Positions 18,500 through 26,261 of a stretch of 64,000 bases of DNA are shown here, one piece after another (the stretch's first letter is position 1; every line of letters begins with the position of its first letter). The stretch covers positions 22,752 to 86,751 of the forward strand of contig JAWOJB010000028.1 of NCBI GenBank assembly GCA_046484325.1, given 5' to 3'. The DNA is from JAWOJB01 sp046484325 (GTDB lineage Bacteria; Actinomycetota; Acidimicrobiia; Spongiisociales; ZC4RG35). Made by a program: the position numbers and the translations under genes. The notes under the pieces were generated by a model, which saw only the letters and a program-made list of their open reading frames with translations, was not told the DNA's origin and made no database searches.

Positions 18500-19834
18500 T
18501 TGACGATCGCCCCCACCCAGCCGCCCACCACCGAGTCACGGGCCGCCGAGGCGCTCCGGCGCCACGCCGCCCACCACGGGAAGATCCAGACATCGCCGAA
18601 GGTGCCGATCGGACCGGGAGATTTCGGAATCTGGTACACGCCCGGAGTGGCCGCTCCGTGCATGGAGATCCGGGCCCATCCCGACCTCGTCTACGAGTAC
18701 ACGAACAAGGGCAACTCGGTCGCCATCGTCACCGATGGCTCGAGGGTCCTCGGGCTCGGTGACATCGGGCCGGAGGCCGGGCTCCCGGTGATGGAGGGCA
18801 AGGCGCTCCTCTTCAAGTACCTCGGCGGCGTGGATGCCACCCCCCTCTGCCTGTCCGTGGAGAGCCCGGAGGAGCTGATCCGGACCGTGGAGGTCGTCGC
18901 TCCGTCATTCGGGGGCGTCAATCTCGAGGACATTCGCCAGCCGGCATGCTTTCAGGTGCTCGACACGCTCCGACGGCGACTGCCGGTCCCGGTCTGGCAC
19001 GACGACCAGCAGGGGACGGCGATGGTGGCCGTGGCCGCGCTCGTCAACGCCCTCCGACTGGTCGACAAGGACCTGGCTTCGATTCGCATCGCGATGATCG
19101 GCATGGGTGCCGCCAACGTGGCGACCTTCCGCCTGCTCCGTGCGATGGGAGTGGCACGGAACCAGGTCGTGGCCTGCGACTCGCGGGGCATCCTCCACCC
19201 CGAACGCGCCGACATCGAGATGGAGCACCGCCGCTTCCCCGACAAATGGCGAATCTGCACCACCACCAACCCCGAAGGCCGGACCGGTGGAATCGCCGAG
19301 GCTCTGATCGGAGCCGACGTGTGCATCGCCTTCTCACGCTCAGGCCCCGACGTGATCCGGCCCGAGTGGATCGAGCGGATGGCTTCTCGCGCCATCGTCT
19401 TCGCCTGCGCGAACCCGGTGCCCGAGATCTGGCCCCGAGAGGCCCGTGCGGCCGGTGCCCGCATCGTTGCCACCGGATCGAGCGATCTCCCCAATCAGGT
19501 CAACAACTCGCTGGCGTTCCCGGGCGTGTTTCGCGGCGTGCTCGACGTCCGTGCCCGCTCCATCCCCGATGAGCTGGCCATCGCCGGTGCCCGCGGGCTG
19601 GCCGACTACGCCCGCCACGTGGGGATCGCCGACGACCACCTGCTCCCTCCGATGGACGACATCGAAGCCGCCGTCCAGGTGGCGGTGGCGGTGGGGACGA
19701 CCGCGGCCGGGCTCGGGCTCGCCGGCGTGGAGGTCGCACCGGACGCCCTCGGGTGCCGAGCCCGCCAGACGATCGTGGCGTCCCGTGAGGCGCTCGGCAC
19801 GATGGTCTCCGCCGGGATCGTGACGAGCGACTGA
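18500..19834 (+). CDS. Malic enzyme (oxaloacetate-decarboxylating malate dehydrogenase)
   Basis: 444 residues, the short bacterial type without a phosphotransacetylase domain. The catalytic Tyr is in IWYTPGVA, the Lys in MEGKALLFK, the divalent-metal motif in PVWHDDQQGTA, and the nucleotide-binding glycines in IGMGAANVATF. It converts malate to pyruvate and CO2 with NAD(P)+ reduction; cofactor choice cannot be settled by eye. The TTG start is supported by GAAAGGAG about six bases upstream. Adjacent genes are metabolically unrelated, so it is probably monocistronic. Confidence 0.93.
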   Translation: MTIAPTQPPTTESRAAEALRRHAAHHGKIQTSPKVPIGPGDFGIWYTPGVAAPCMEIRAHPDLVYEYTNKGNSVAIVTDGSRVLGLGDIGPEAGLPVMEGKALLFKYLGGVDATPLCLSVESPEELIRTVEVVAPSFGGVNLEDIRQPACFQVLDTLRRRLPVPVWHDDQQGTAMVAVAALVNALRLVDKDLASIRIAMIGMGAANVATFRLLRAMGVARNQVVACDSRGILHPERADIEMEHRRFPDKWRICTTTNPEGRTGGIAEALIGADVCIAFSRSGPDVIRPEWIERMASRAIVFACANPVPEIWPREARAAGARIVATGSSDLPNQVNNSLAFPGVFRGVLDVRARSIPDELAIAGARGLADYARHVGIADDHLLPPMDDIEAAVQVAVAVGTTAAGLGLAGVEVAPDALGCRARQTIVASREALGTMVSAGIVTSD

Positions 19835-19848
19835 GAGGCCCGATCCGG

Positions 19849-20604
19849 TCAGTCGATGGTCGGCCGGAGAGAGGTGCCGGCGAGGGCCTGCTCGATGAAG
19901 GGATACACGGTGTCGGCCCACACCCGGTGGCCTTCGGCGCTCGGGTGGAAGAGGTCGCCGGCGAACATGTGGGTGCCCGAGCGGAAAACGTCCGCCGATG
20001 CGCCCCAGTGGTCGACCTTTGCGACGCCGTGCCGCTCGCCAACCCTGGCCTGGACCCGATCGGCGATTCGTCCGGTAGCCGAGGCCACCCGGTCGAGCGG
20101 CGCGGGGAATCGTGGGATCGTCCCGAGGTCACCGATCCCCATGAGGACCACGGCCACGCCGGACTCCACGAGACGTCGGACGATCTCGTCGAGCCGTCGC
20201 TCGAACCACGGAATCGGGATGCCGTGCAGGATGTCGTTGGAGCCCACCGAAACGAAGGCGAGGTGTGGGCGGTCCGCCAGCGCCTCCGGTAGCTGGAGGG
20301 TGAGCACGTCGAACGACCGGGCACCTCCCACGGCCTGGCTCGTCAACTGCACCCGATATCGCTCGGCGAGTCGGCGCGCCAGGATCCGGACGAAGGTCTC
20401 GTCGACCGACCCCAGACCCGGGCCCGTGATCGTGCTGTCCCCGAGGACGGCGATCCGCAGCAGGGGCGCGTCCGGATCCCCGAACGCCCCCGACGGGTCG
20501 AAACCGTCGAACCGCGGTAGCGGGCGGCGGGCCACATAGGCCATCTCTCCTGCGACGACGACAGCCCCGGCCAGCAGGCCCCGGGTCAGCAGCTTCGGGG
20601 GCAC
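19849..20604 (-). CDS. SGNH/GDSL-type hydrolase
   Basis: 251 residues. The four family blocks are present: VLGDSTITGPG with Ser57, the Gly block in QAVGGARS, SVGSNDILHG with the Asn, and DLFHPSAEGH carrying the Asp and His. A hydrophobic stretch at about 7-22 may be a signal anchor, giving an esterase or lipase facing outside. The GTG start at 20604 is chosen because a TACCGT box lies six bases upstream and longer frames would enter the divergent amrS gene. It is head-to-head with amrS across 85 bases that hold a ten-base inverted repeat. Confidence 0.87.
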   Translation of the reverse strand: MPPKLLTRGLLAGAVVVAGEMAYVARRPLPRFDGFDPSGAFGDPDAPLLRIAVLGDSTITGPGLGSVDETFVRILARRLAERYRVQLTSQAVGGARSFDVLTLQLPEALADRPHLAFVSVGSNDILHGIPIPWFERRLDEIVRRLVESGVAVVLMGIGDLGTIPRFPAPLDRVASATGRIADRVQARVGERHGVAKVDHWGASADVFRSGTHMFAGDLFHPSAEGHRVWADTVYPFIEQALAGTSLRPTID

Positions 20605-20610
20605 GGCAGA

Positions 20611-20616
20611 ACGGTA
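20611..20616 (-). promoter_or_regulatory. Leaderless -10 box of the SGNH hydrolase gene
   Basis: TACCGT on the minus strand, six bases before the GTG at 20604. Confidence 0.55.
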
Positions 20617-20623
20617 CCGAGGT

Positions 20624-20659
20624 CTCCCGGGTCCGACCCTGGGCCGAACGACCCGGGAG
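20624..20659. repeat. Ten-base inverted repeat in a divergent promoter region
   Basis: CTCCCGGGTC (20624-20633) and GACCCGGGAG (20650-20659), perfect arms with a 16-base spacer, between the -10 boxes of the SGNH hydrolase and amrS genes. It could bind a dimeric regulator acting on both. A structural role cannot be excluded. Confidence 0.6.
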
Positions 20660-20677
20660 CCCGAGGCGCGGGGTCCG

Positions 20678-20683
20678 TACGAT
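20678..20683 (+). promoter_or_regulatory. Leaderless -10 box of amrS
   Basis: TACGAT, six bases, then the ATG at 20690. Confidence 0.6.
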
Positions 20684-20689
20684 GGGGGC

Positions 20690-21802
20690 ATGGAGCCCAG
20701 CCCGTCCGGGGCGGCTCTCGCCCCGCCCGAATCGATCGCTCCCACGCACCACTGGCATCGGCTCGACGACGGCCGGATCCAGTGCGACCTCTGCCCGAGG
20801 GAGTGCAAGCTCCGGGAGGGCCAGCGAGGGCTCTGTTATGTGAGGGCGCGCCAGGGTGACGCAGTGGTGCTGACCACCTACGGCCGATCGTCGGGATATT
20901 GCGTCGACCCGATCGAGAAGAAGCCGCTGAACCACTTCCTGCCGGGGACGGCGGTGCTGTCGTTCGGCACTGCAGGCTGCAATCTCGCCTGCCGCTTCTG
21001 TCAGAACTGGGACATCTCCAAGGCACGCCAGGACGACGTCCTCGCCGATGCGGCCTCACCCGACACGATCGCCCGGGCCGCGGCAGACCTCGGTTGCCGG
21101 AGTGTGGCCTTCACGTACAACGACCCCGTCGTGTTCCACGAGTACGCCATCGATGTGGCGATCGCCTGCCGCGCGCGTGGCATCGCAGCCGTGGCGGTCA
21201 CCGCCGGCTACGTCAACCCCGACCCGCGCCGAGAGTTCTTCGCCCACATGGATGCGGTCAACATCGATCTCAAGGCATTCACGGAGGACTTCTACCACCG
21301 GGTCTGCGCCGGGGCCCTCGCCCCGGTGCTCGACACGCTCACCTACGTCCACGCCGAGACGGACGTCTGGATGGAGATCACCACCCTCCTCATCCCCGGG
21401 CTCAACGACTCGGACGCCGAGATCGACGCGATGACCAGATGGGTGGTCGAGCATCTCGGCCCGGACGTGCCCCACCACTTCACCGCCTTCCACCCGGACT
21501 TCCGGATGCGGGATCGCCCGCCTACCCCCCCGGAAACCCTGGGGCGGGCGCGTCGGATCGCCCTCCGAAACGGGGAACGGTACGTCTACACGGGCAACGT
21601 GCACGACCCGGCCGGCCAGACCACCTCATGTCATGTCTGCGGGGCGGTGCTCGTCGGGCGCGACGGGTACCGGCTGGGGGTGTGGGGCCTCGACCCCGGG
21701 GGACGGTGTGCCGCGTGCGGAGCCAGGTGCTCCGGCGCCTTCGAGGCGACGCCGGGCGACTGGGGGGCACGCCGGCTCCCGGTACGGCTCGGCAACCGCT
21801 GA
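20690..21802 (+). CDS. amrS: AmmeMemoRadiSam system radical SAM enzyme
   Basis: 370 residues. The radical SAM cluster motif is C97-x3-C101-x2-C104 (CNLACRFCQNW), preceded by a Cys-rich N-terminus (CDLCPRECK, GLCYVR) and followed by extra zinc-type CxxC pairs at the C-terminus (CHVCG, CAACG). FGTAGCN, EKKPLNHFLPGT and TAGYVNPDP fit this family closely. Members occur with Memo and AMMECR1 proteins; the reaction was long unknown, and I do not assign one. The gene converges on memo with only 21 bases between stops. No AMMECR1 gene is nearby. Confidence 0.93.
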   Translation: MEPSPSGAALAPPESIAPTHHWHRLDDGRIQCDLCPRECKLREGQRGLCYVRARQGDAVVLTTYGRSSGYCVDPIEKKPLNHFLPGTAVLSFGTAGCNLACRFCQNWDISKARQDDVLADAASPDTIARAAADLGCRSVAFTYNDPVVFHEYAIDVAIACRARGIAAVAVTAGYVNPDPRREFFAHMDAVNIDLKAFTEDFYHRVCAGALAPVLDTLTYVHAETDVWMEITTLLIPGLNDSDAEIDAMTRWVVEHLGPDVPHHFTAFHPDFRMRDRPPTPPETLGRARRIALRNGERYVYTGNVHDPAGQTTSCHVCGAVLVGRDGYRLGVWGLDPGGRCAACGARCSGAFEATPGDWGARRLPVRLGNR

Positions 21803-21823
21803 GGGACGGTCTGGACGGGCACG

Positions 21824-22618
21824 TCAGGATGGTCCGAGAGCGAAGGCCCCGTACCCGACCACTCGGTCGTGGGACCCCGCCGTGTCACCCGACGTGCGGA
21901 GGTCCAGCTGAGCGCACCTCCAATCGCTCCGTCTGGCCACGGCCAGCATGGCACGCATGGCCGTCCTGCCACAGGCCGACTCACGTCCGAGATCGTCCGG
22001 CCGCAAGGCCAGGATCGATCTCGCGGTGATGGCGTCGAGCCGGCGGGCCGTGTCGAGATCGTGGTAGTGGGACAGGTCGGAGCTCACCACCATGAAGAGC
22101 CCGGCCTCGAGCATGGCGTCGATCACCTGGAGCGCCGCCGAAGGGTCGTCGCCGCCGGTGAGGATCGGGACCACCGTGAACCCGGACAGGATCACCTGCA
22201 GGAACGGAAGCTGAACCTCCAGGGAGTGTTCGGTGCGATGGGCGGCCTCCGACCGGAAGGCCAGGTGCCGGGCGACCAGGTCGGCGGCGACCGGGTCGAC
22301 GGATATCGATCCCAGAGGTGTGGCTACCGAGTCGTGCCCGGGGAGGGCGACGCCCTCGAACGACGCGAAGTGGGAGGGACCGATGAGACCGATCCGATCG
22401 GGGGGTCTGGCCGATTCCCGCAGGAGGCGGTAGGCCGAGGCGGCCACCGGCCCCGAGTAGACGTGTCCGGCATGGGGCACGATGAGGGCGTGGACGTCGA
22501 GATCGGGTCTGACGTCCACGGCATCGTCCAGCATGCGCCGGACCGAAGAGCGGAGCGAGATCGGATGGGCGGGGTAGAAGCTCCCGGCCACCGCGGCCGG
22601 GCGGACAGTGCCGGACAT
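21824..22618 (-). CDS. amrB: AmmeMemoRadiSam system protein B (Memo family)
   Basis: 264 residues, full-length Memo fold, related to extradiol dioxygenases. RPAAVAGSFYP at the start, VPHAGHVYSGPVAASAY, GPSHFASFEGVALPG, VVSSDLSHYHD and RTSGDTAGSHDRVVGY are the family blocks and contain the conserved His and Asp metal or active-site residues. Function is not established in bacteria; the conserved pairing with the radical SAM protein implies a joint pathway. The ATG at 22618 is supported by a TACGCT box six bases upstream. Confidence 0.93.
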   Translation of the reverse strand: MSGTVRPAAVAGSFYPAHPISLRSSVRRMLDDAVDVRPDLDVHALIVPHAGHVYSGPVAASAYRLLRESARPPDRIGLIGPSHFASFEGVALPGHDSVATPLGSISVDPVAADLVARHLAFRSEAAHRTEHSLEVQLPFLQVILSGFTVVPILTGGDDPSAALQVIDAMLEAGLFMVVSSDLSHYHDLDTARRLDAITARSILALRPDDLGRESACGRTAMRAMLAVARRSDWRCAQLDLRTSGDTAGSHDRVVGYGAFALGPS

Positions 22619-22624
22619 GCCGCC

Positions 22625-22630
22625 AGCGTA
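22625..22630 (-). promoter_or_regulatory. Leaderless -10 box of the Memo gene
   Basis: TACGCT on the minus strand, six bases before the ATG at 22618. Confidence 0.55.
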
Positions 22631-22873
22631 CGACCGACCTCCGCCACCGATCACGGCCATCCGTCCCTGACCCGCCGGCGGCCGCAGGTGCAGGACCGGG
22701 ACATGAGCGATCCGCTAGTGGTCCTCGCCCGCCAGGCGACTCGATGACACCTCTTCGGTGAGCCGCCGCCGTTCCACCTCGTCTTCGACCCCCGGGCACC
22801 GTCCGGCGTCTTCGTGTCGATCCACCATTCGGCCCGGGCGGATGGCGAGGCTGCCTCACTTCGCGGCCGAGTC
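22631..22873. other. Intergenic stretch without a supported gene
   Basis: Between the Memo gene promoter and the fluoride cluster. A 37-codon open frame on the minus strand (22715-22828) is acidic and has neither ribosome binding site nor family signature. I see no RNA fold I can name. Confidence 0.5.
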
Positions 22874-22939
22874 GGCACGGTGACGGCGAGGGTGCCGAAC
22901 ACCACCAAACCGAGGTCCTCCGCTGAGGCGACTCGTATC
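22874..22939 (+). promoter_or_regulatory. Possible fluoride (crcB-type) riboswitch
   Basis: Resembles the crcB motif in outline: a GGCAC/GTGCC stem enclosing GACGGCGAG, then CAAACCG, a short GAG/CTC hairpin, CTGA, and a closing CTCGTATC whose CTCG can pair with CGAG of the first loop, as the aptamer pseudoknot does. It lies just before two fluC genes. Against it: a TATCAT box at its end, six bases before the fluC start, suggests transcription begins downstream of it. Low confidence. Confidence 0.35.
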
Positions 22940-22941
22940 AT
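22936..22941 (+). promoter_or_regulatory. Possible leaderless -10 box of the first fluC
   Basis: TATCAT, six bases, then the GTG at 22948. If used, it rules out the overlapping riboswitch candidate. Confidence 0.45.
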
Positions 22942-22947
22942 CGGGCC

Positions 22948-23379
22948 GTGCCTCGCCACCTCCCGCTCTACTCGTGGCCACCCGGTCGCTGGAGGCGCAT
23001 CTCCACCGCCTCGCAGCGACGCCTTGCCGTGGTGTCCGGGGGGACGTTGGGCACCCTTGGCCGGAGTGCGGTCTCGGACGGGACCACCACCCCCGGCACA
23101 TGGCCTTGGGCGACGTTCGCGGTGAACCTGATCGGAACTCTCATCCTGGGATGGCTCCTCGCCCGGCTGCTCCGATCGGGCCGGCCGATGCGGTTGATCA
23201 TCCCCTTCCTCGGCATCGGGGTCTTGGGCGGATTCACGACGTTCGGTGCCTTTGCCTACGAGACCTGGGAATTGACGGTGGCAGGCCGGTGGCCGATGGC
23301 GGCTCTCTACGTCCTCGCCAGTGTGGCCTTGGGGCTCGGGGTCGCCGTGGCCGGGTCGCGGCTGGCGGAGGTGAGGTGA
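22948..23379 (+). CDS. fluC: Fluoride ion channel FluC/CrcB, first copy
   Basis: 143 residues, four membrane helices. TFAVNLIGTLILGW carries the conserved Asn and GVLGGFTTFGAF the Phe-box region that lines the fluoride path. About 25 Arg-rich residues precede the first helix, longer than usual. It exports fluoride that enters as HF. The stop overlaps the second fluC region (GTGACGATG), and the two probably form a hetero-dimer, as in organisms with paired genes. The GTG start fits a TATCAT box six bases upstream. Confidence 0.92.
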   Translation: MPRHLPLYSWPPGRWRRISTASQRRLAVVSGGTLGTLGRSAVSDGTTTPGTWPWATFAVNLIGTLILGWLLARLLRSGRPMRLIIPFLGIGVLGGFTTFGAFAYETWELTVAGRWPMAALYVLASVALGLGVAVAGSRLAEVR

Positions 23380-23381
23380 CG

Positions 23382-23750
23382 ATGTGGGTGGCGCTTGCCG
23401 GTGGCCTCGGCGCGCTGGCTCGCTACGAGCTGGCAGGATGGGTCCAGCAGCGAGCGACACGACCCTATCCGTTCGGGACGCTGGCCGTGAACGTGACCGG
23501 CTCGTTCCTGCTGGGAGTCAGCGTGACCTCCATGCCCGAACACCCCGGACTCAACCAGGTCGTCGGGATCGGCCTGCTCGGGGGGTTCACCACCTATTCC
23601 ACCTGGATGGTCGAGACCGAGGGTCTGGCGCGCGATGGCGGGTGGGCGGGGATCCTCGCCGCCGTCGTCAACCTGGTGGCAATGCTCACCGGGGGCCTCG
23701 TCGGCGTCGGGCTCGGTCTCTGGGTGGGCGACTGGGCGAGAGCGAGGTAG
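23382..23750 (+). CDS. fluC: Fluoride ion channel FluC/CrcB, second copy
   Basis: 122 residues, standard length, four membrane helices. GGLGALARYELAGWV opens helix one; TLAVNVTGSFLLG and GLLGGFTTYSTWMVE are the Asn and Phe/Ser-Thr boxes and match the consensus better than the first copy. ATG at 23382 is chosen; a GTG at 23376 overlapping the previous stop is an alternative. Operon with the first fluC and the DUF190 gene that follows after five bases. Confidence 0.93.
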   Translation: MWVALAGGLGALARYELAGWVQQRATRPYPFGTLAVNVTGSFLLGVSVTSMPEHPGLNQVVGIGLLGGFTTYSTWMVETEGLARDGGWAGILAAVVNLVAMLTGGLVGVGLGLWVGDWARAR

Positions 23751-23755
23751 TCGAC

Positions 23756-24106
23756 ATGGATCGTGTCGAAGCAATCGAGGACGGCAAGCTCCTGCGGATC
23801 TTCATCGGCGAAGACGACCTGCACGACGGGAGGCCCCTCTTCGAGTCGATCCTCCACGTACTGAGGCGAGAGGGCCTGGCCGGCGCCACGGTCTTTCGCG
23901 GTATCGCCGGATTCGGGGCCTCCAGCAGGATTCACACGGCACGGGTGCTCCGGCTGTCGGAGGATCTGCCGATCGTGATCGAATGCGTGGACCGGGCCGC
24001 GGCGATCGAACGGATCATGCCGTTCCTCGACGAGATGATCACGGAGGGGCTCGTCACCGTCGAACGAGCGGAGGTGCGGATGTATCGAGCCCGCCATGCC
24101 GACTGA
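23756..24106 (+). CDS. DUF190 family protein of the fluoride cluster
   Basis: 116 residues. KLLRIFIGEDDLHDGRPLFESIL, GATVFRGIAGFG and LPIVIECVDR are typical of DUF190, a ferredoxin-like, PII-like small protein that often accompanies crcB genes. A regulatory role on the channel is commonly supposed but not shown. GAGG precedes the ATG at 23756 by nine bases; the gene starts five bases after the second fluC stop, so the three genes form one transcript. Confidence 0.9.
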   Translation: MDRVEAIEDGKLLRIFIGEDDLHDGRPLFESILHVLRREGLAGATVFRGIAGFGASSRIHTARVLRLSEDLPIVIECVDRAAAIERIMPFLDEMITEGLVTVERAEVRMYRARHAD

Positions 24107-24137
24107 TCACCCAACCGCATGGGCGCCGACGAGCCGG

Positions 24138-24143
24138 TAGGTT
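24138..24143 (+). promoter_or_regulatory. Leaderless -10 box of the membrane EEP gene
   Basis: TAGGTT, seven bases, then GTG at 24151; favours that start over the ATG three bases later. Confidence 0.5.
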
Positions 24144-24150
24144 GCTGCAG

Positions 24151-26076
24151 GTGATGGTGGGAGAGCAACGCACCGACCCTCGGGCCATCGTGATGGCCGC
24201 CTTCGGGTGCGTCCTCGGCCTCGAGTCGGTGCGGGTCGCCATCGCCTCGATCGCCTGGTGGCTGCGCGACACCGTCGGGGTCGGCACGCTCGACCTGATC
24301 CCCGTGACCCTGGCACCTTTCCTGGCTGCCGCCCTCTTCCCGCTGCTCGCTCGCGTACTCGGGATGGCCAGGGGGCTGGCGGTGGCAGTGGGCGTCCTGG
24401 CCGTCGCCCGCCTGATCGTGCAGATGGCCGACAGCCCGGCGCTCCTGTTCGGTGCGGCGGCAGTCGGGGCGGCTGCCTTCGTCGGCCTGCTTCCCCTGCT
24501 GCTCTCGCTCGGACGACCCGTGCTCATGGCGGGGTTCCTGCTCGGCCTGGCTCTCGACGCGGTCGTCAAGGGTCTCGGGGGGAGTCTCGACCTCGCCTAT
24601 CGATCGGGGGCGGGGGCGACGGCGGCTGCGATCGCGCTGATCGCCGGATTCGTCTCGCTGGCTGTGTCCGTGCTCCGCTCCCCCGTCGAATGCCGCGGTC
24701 CGGGGTGGTCGGATGCCTGGCCGCTGATCGGCTTCGGCCCTCTGCTGTTCGTGCAGGCCGCGGTCCTCCAGGCGCCGGGGTGGGTCTCCGAGGTCGCCGG
24801 CATCCCACCGGCCGCGGCGCCGGTGGTCATCACCGCCGGCAACCTGCTGGCGCTCGTGGCCGTCGCACGGCTGAATGGAAACCGCCGCTGGATGGTCGCG
24901 GGATCCGTGGTCCTCACCGGGGTGGTCCTCCTGGCCGAGCAGCCCGGCACGTGGTTCGTCCTCGGCGTGCCTGCGGCCATCGCAGCGTCGGGGCTCGTCT
25001 GGTCGGCGATGGTGCGCGAACCCGATCGCTCCCGGCTCGGGCCTTCGGCGTCCGCACTCGTCACCGGCGGCATCCTCTTCGTGGTGCTCGGCCTTGCCTT
25101 CTATCTCCCCCTGGATCTCCGACTCCCCTTTACCCAGAGCCGCCTGCTCCAGGTGGTGGCCATCGTCCTCGGGCTCGTCGGCCTGCTCGCCGCCGTCGGC
25201 CGCCCGGAGCCGAGACCCTCGGCGGAGAGCTCACCCCTCGCCGGCATCCCCGCTCTCGCCGGGATCCTCGTCGTGGCATCGACGGTCCCCCTGGTGCTCG
25301 CGGTCGTGAACCGGCCGGTCGGCCCCACCAGCACCGGGTTGCCGGTGACGGTGATGAGCTACAACCTGCACTCCGGCTTCGACACGAGCGGACGAATGGA
25401 CCTCGAGGCCATCGCCCGGGTGATCGAGGAGTCGGGGGCCGAGATCGTGGGTCTCCAGGAGGTCGACCGGAGCCAGCTTCTCAACGCCGGGACCGATGTG
25501 TTCGGATACCTGCAGCAGCGGCTCCGCATGCCATACGCCGCCTTCTTCGGGACCACGGTGCCGGTGTGGGGGAACGCCGTCCTCAGCCGCCACCCGATCC
25601 TCGGCACCGAGACGGTGCATCTGCCCACGGTGGGGACGCCGATGCGGCGGGGCTACCTGGGGACCCGGATCGACCTCGGCGAGGGCACCGAGATCCTCTT
25701 CGTCTCCACGCATCTCCAGCACATCAACGACTCCGCCGCCCATGAGGAGGACCCCGAAGCCGACCTCCTCCCGGTTCACACCGAGCAGATCGGCACGATC
25801 CTCGGGGCCTGGGGAGATCGCACGGCGACCATCCTGGTCGGCGACTTCAACGCCCGGCCGGGGTGGCGCCAGCTGGATCTGCTGTTCGACGCCGGCTTCG
25901 TCGACGCCTGGGAGCAGGCGGGATCGGGCCCCGGGTACACGGCCAACGCCGCCGATCCCCGGTACCGCATCGACTGGATCTTCCACACCGGCGACCTGGC
26001 CACCACTGAGGCCCAGGTGATCGAATCCCGCGCCTCGGATCACTTCGCCGTCGTTGCGGTGATCGATCGCAACTGA
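24151..26076 (+). CDS. Multi-pass membrane protein fused to an endonuclease/exonuclease/phosphatase domain
   Basis: 641 residues. About the first 390 hold eleven or so hydrophobic segments, with no transporter motif I recognise. The last 250 residues are an EEP (exonuclease III/DNase I/sphingomyelinase) domain: MSYNLHSGF with catalytic Asn, IVGLQEVDRS with the metal Glu, VSTHLQHI, VGDFNARPG and the terminal SDHFAV with His. This outward-facing or cytoplasmic phosphodiesterase could act on lipids or nucleic acid; the side of the membrane is not certain. It follows the fluoride cluster but has its own TAGGTT box. Confidence 0.85.
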   Translation: MMVGEQRTDPRAIVMAAFGCVLGLESVRVAIASIAWWLRDTVGVGTLDLIPVTLAPFLAAALFPLLARVLGMARGLAVAVGVLAVARLIVQMADSPALLFGAAAVGAAAFVGLLPLLLSLGRPVLMAGFLLGLALDAVVKGLGGSLDLAYRSGAGATAAAIALIAGFVSLAVSVLRSPVECRGPGWSDAWPLIGFGPLLFVQAAVLQAPGWVSEVAGIPPAAAPVVITAGNLLALVAVARLNGNRRWMVAGSVVLTGVVLLAEQPGTWFVLGVPAAIAASGLVWSAMVREPDRSRLGPSASALVTGGILFVVLGLAFYLPLDLRLPFTQSRLLQVVAIVLGLVGLLAAVGRPEPRPSAESSPLAGIPALAGILVVASTVPLVLAVVNRPVGPTSTGLPVTVMSYNLHSGFDTSGRMDLEAIARVIEESGAEIVGLQEVDRSQLLNAGTDVFGYLQQRLRMPYAAFFGTTVPVWGNAVLSRHPILGTETVHLPTVGTPMRRGYLGTRIDLGEGTEILFVSTHLQHINDSAAHEEDPEADLLPVHTEQIGTILGAWGDRTATILVGDFNARPGWRQLDLLFDAGFVDAWEQAGSGPGYTANAADPRYRIDWIFHTGDLATTEAQVIESRASDHFAVVAVIDRN

Positions 26077-26092
26077 GGGCCGGCCCCGGCGC

Positions 26093-26179
26093 CGAACCGT
26101 GGGCCGCCGAACACGACCCGTGTGTTCTCCAACCCTGGGTTGCAGAACACACCCACCGTGGTCCACAGCCCACGGTTCG
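26093..26179. repeat. Nested inverted repeat containing copy 2 of the dispersed 50-base element
   Basis: Outer arms CGAACCGTGGGC (26093-26104) and GCCCACGGTTCG (26168-26179) are perfect over twelve bases. Inside lie GTGTGTTC/GAACACAC (26120-26127 and 26145-26152) around CAACCC-T-GGGTTG (26130-26142). The right part, 26130-26179, matches 15349-15398. It sits between the EEP gene and the glutamate dehydrogenase gene; it may serve as terminator, operator, or both. Confidence 0.75.
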
Positions 26180-26261
26180 TCCGGAGGAGGAGCCGGACTT
26201 CCTGCCCTGGACCGGGGCGCGAGATTCCGGTATGTGTGACACAACCACTCGGAAGGCGCCC

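Noticed and set aside
22715..22828. A 37-codon minus-strand frame upstream of the fluoride genes.
   Set aside because: No ribosome binding site, no -10 box at suitable spacing, no recognisable motif.
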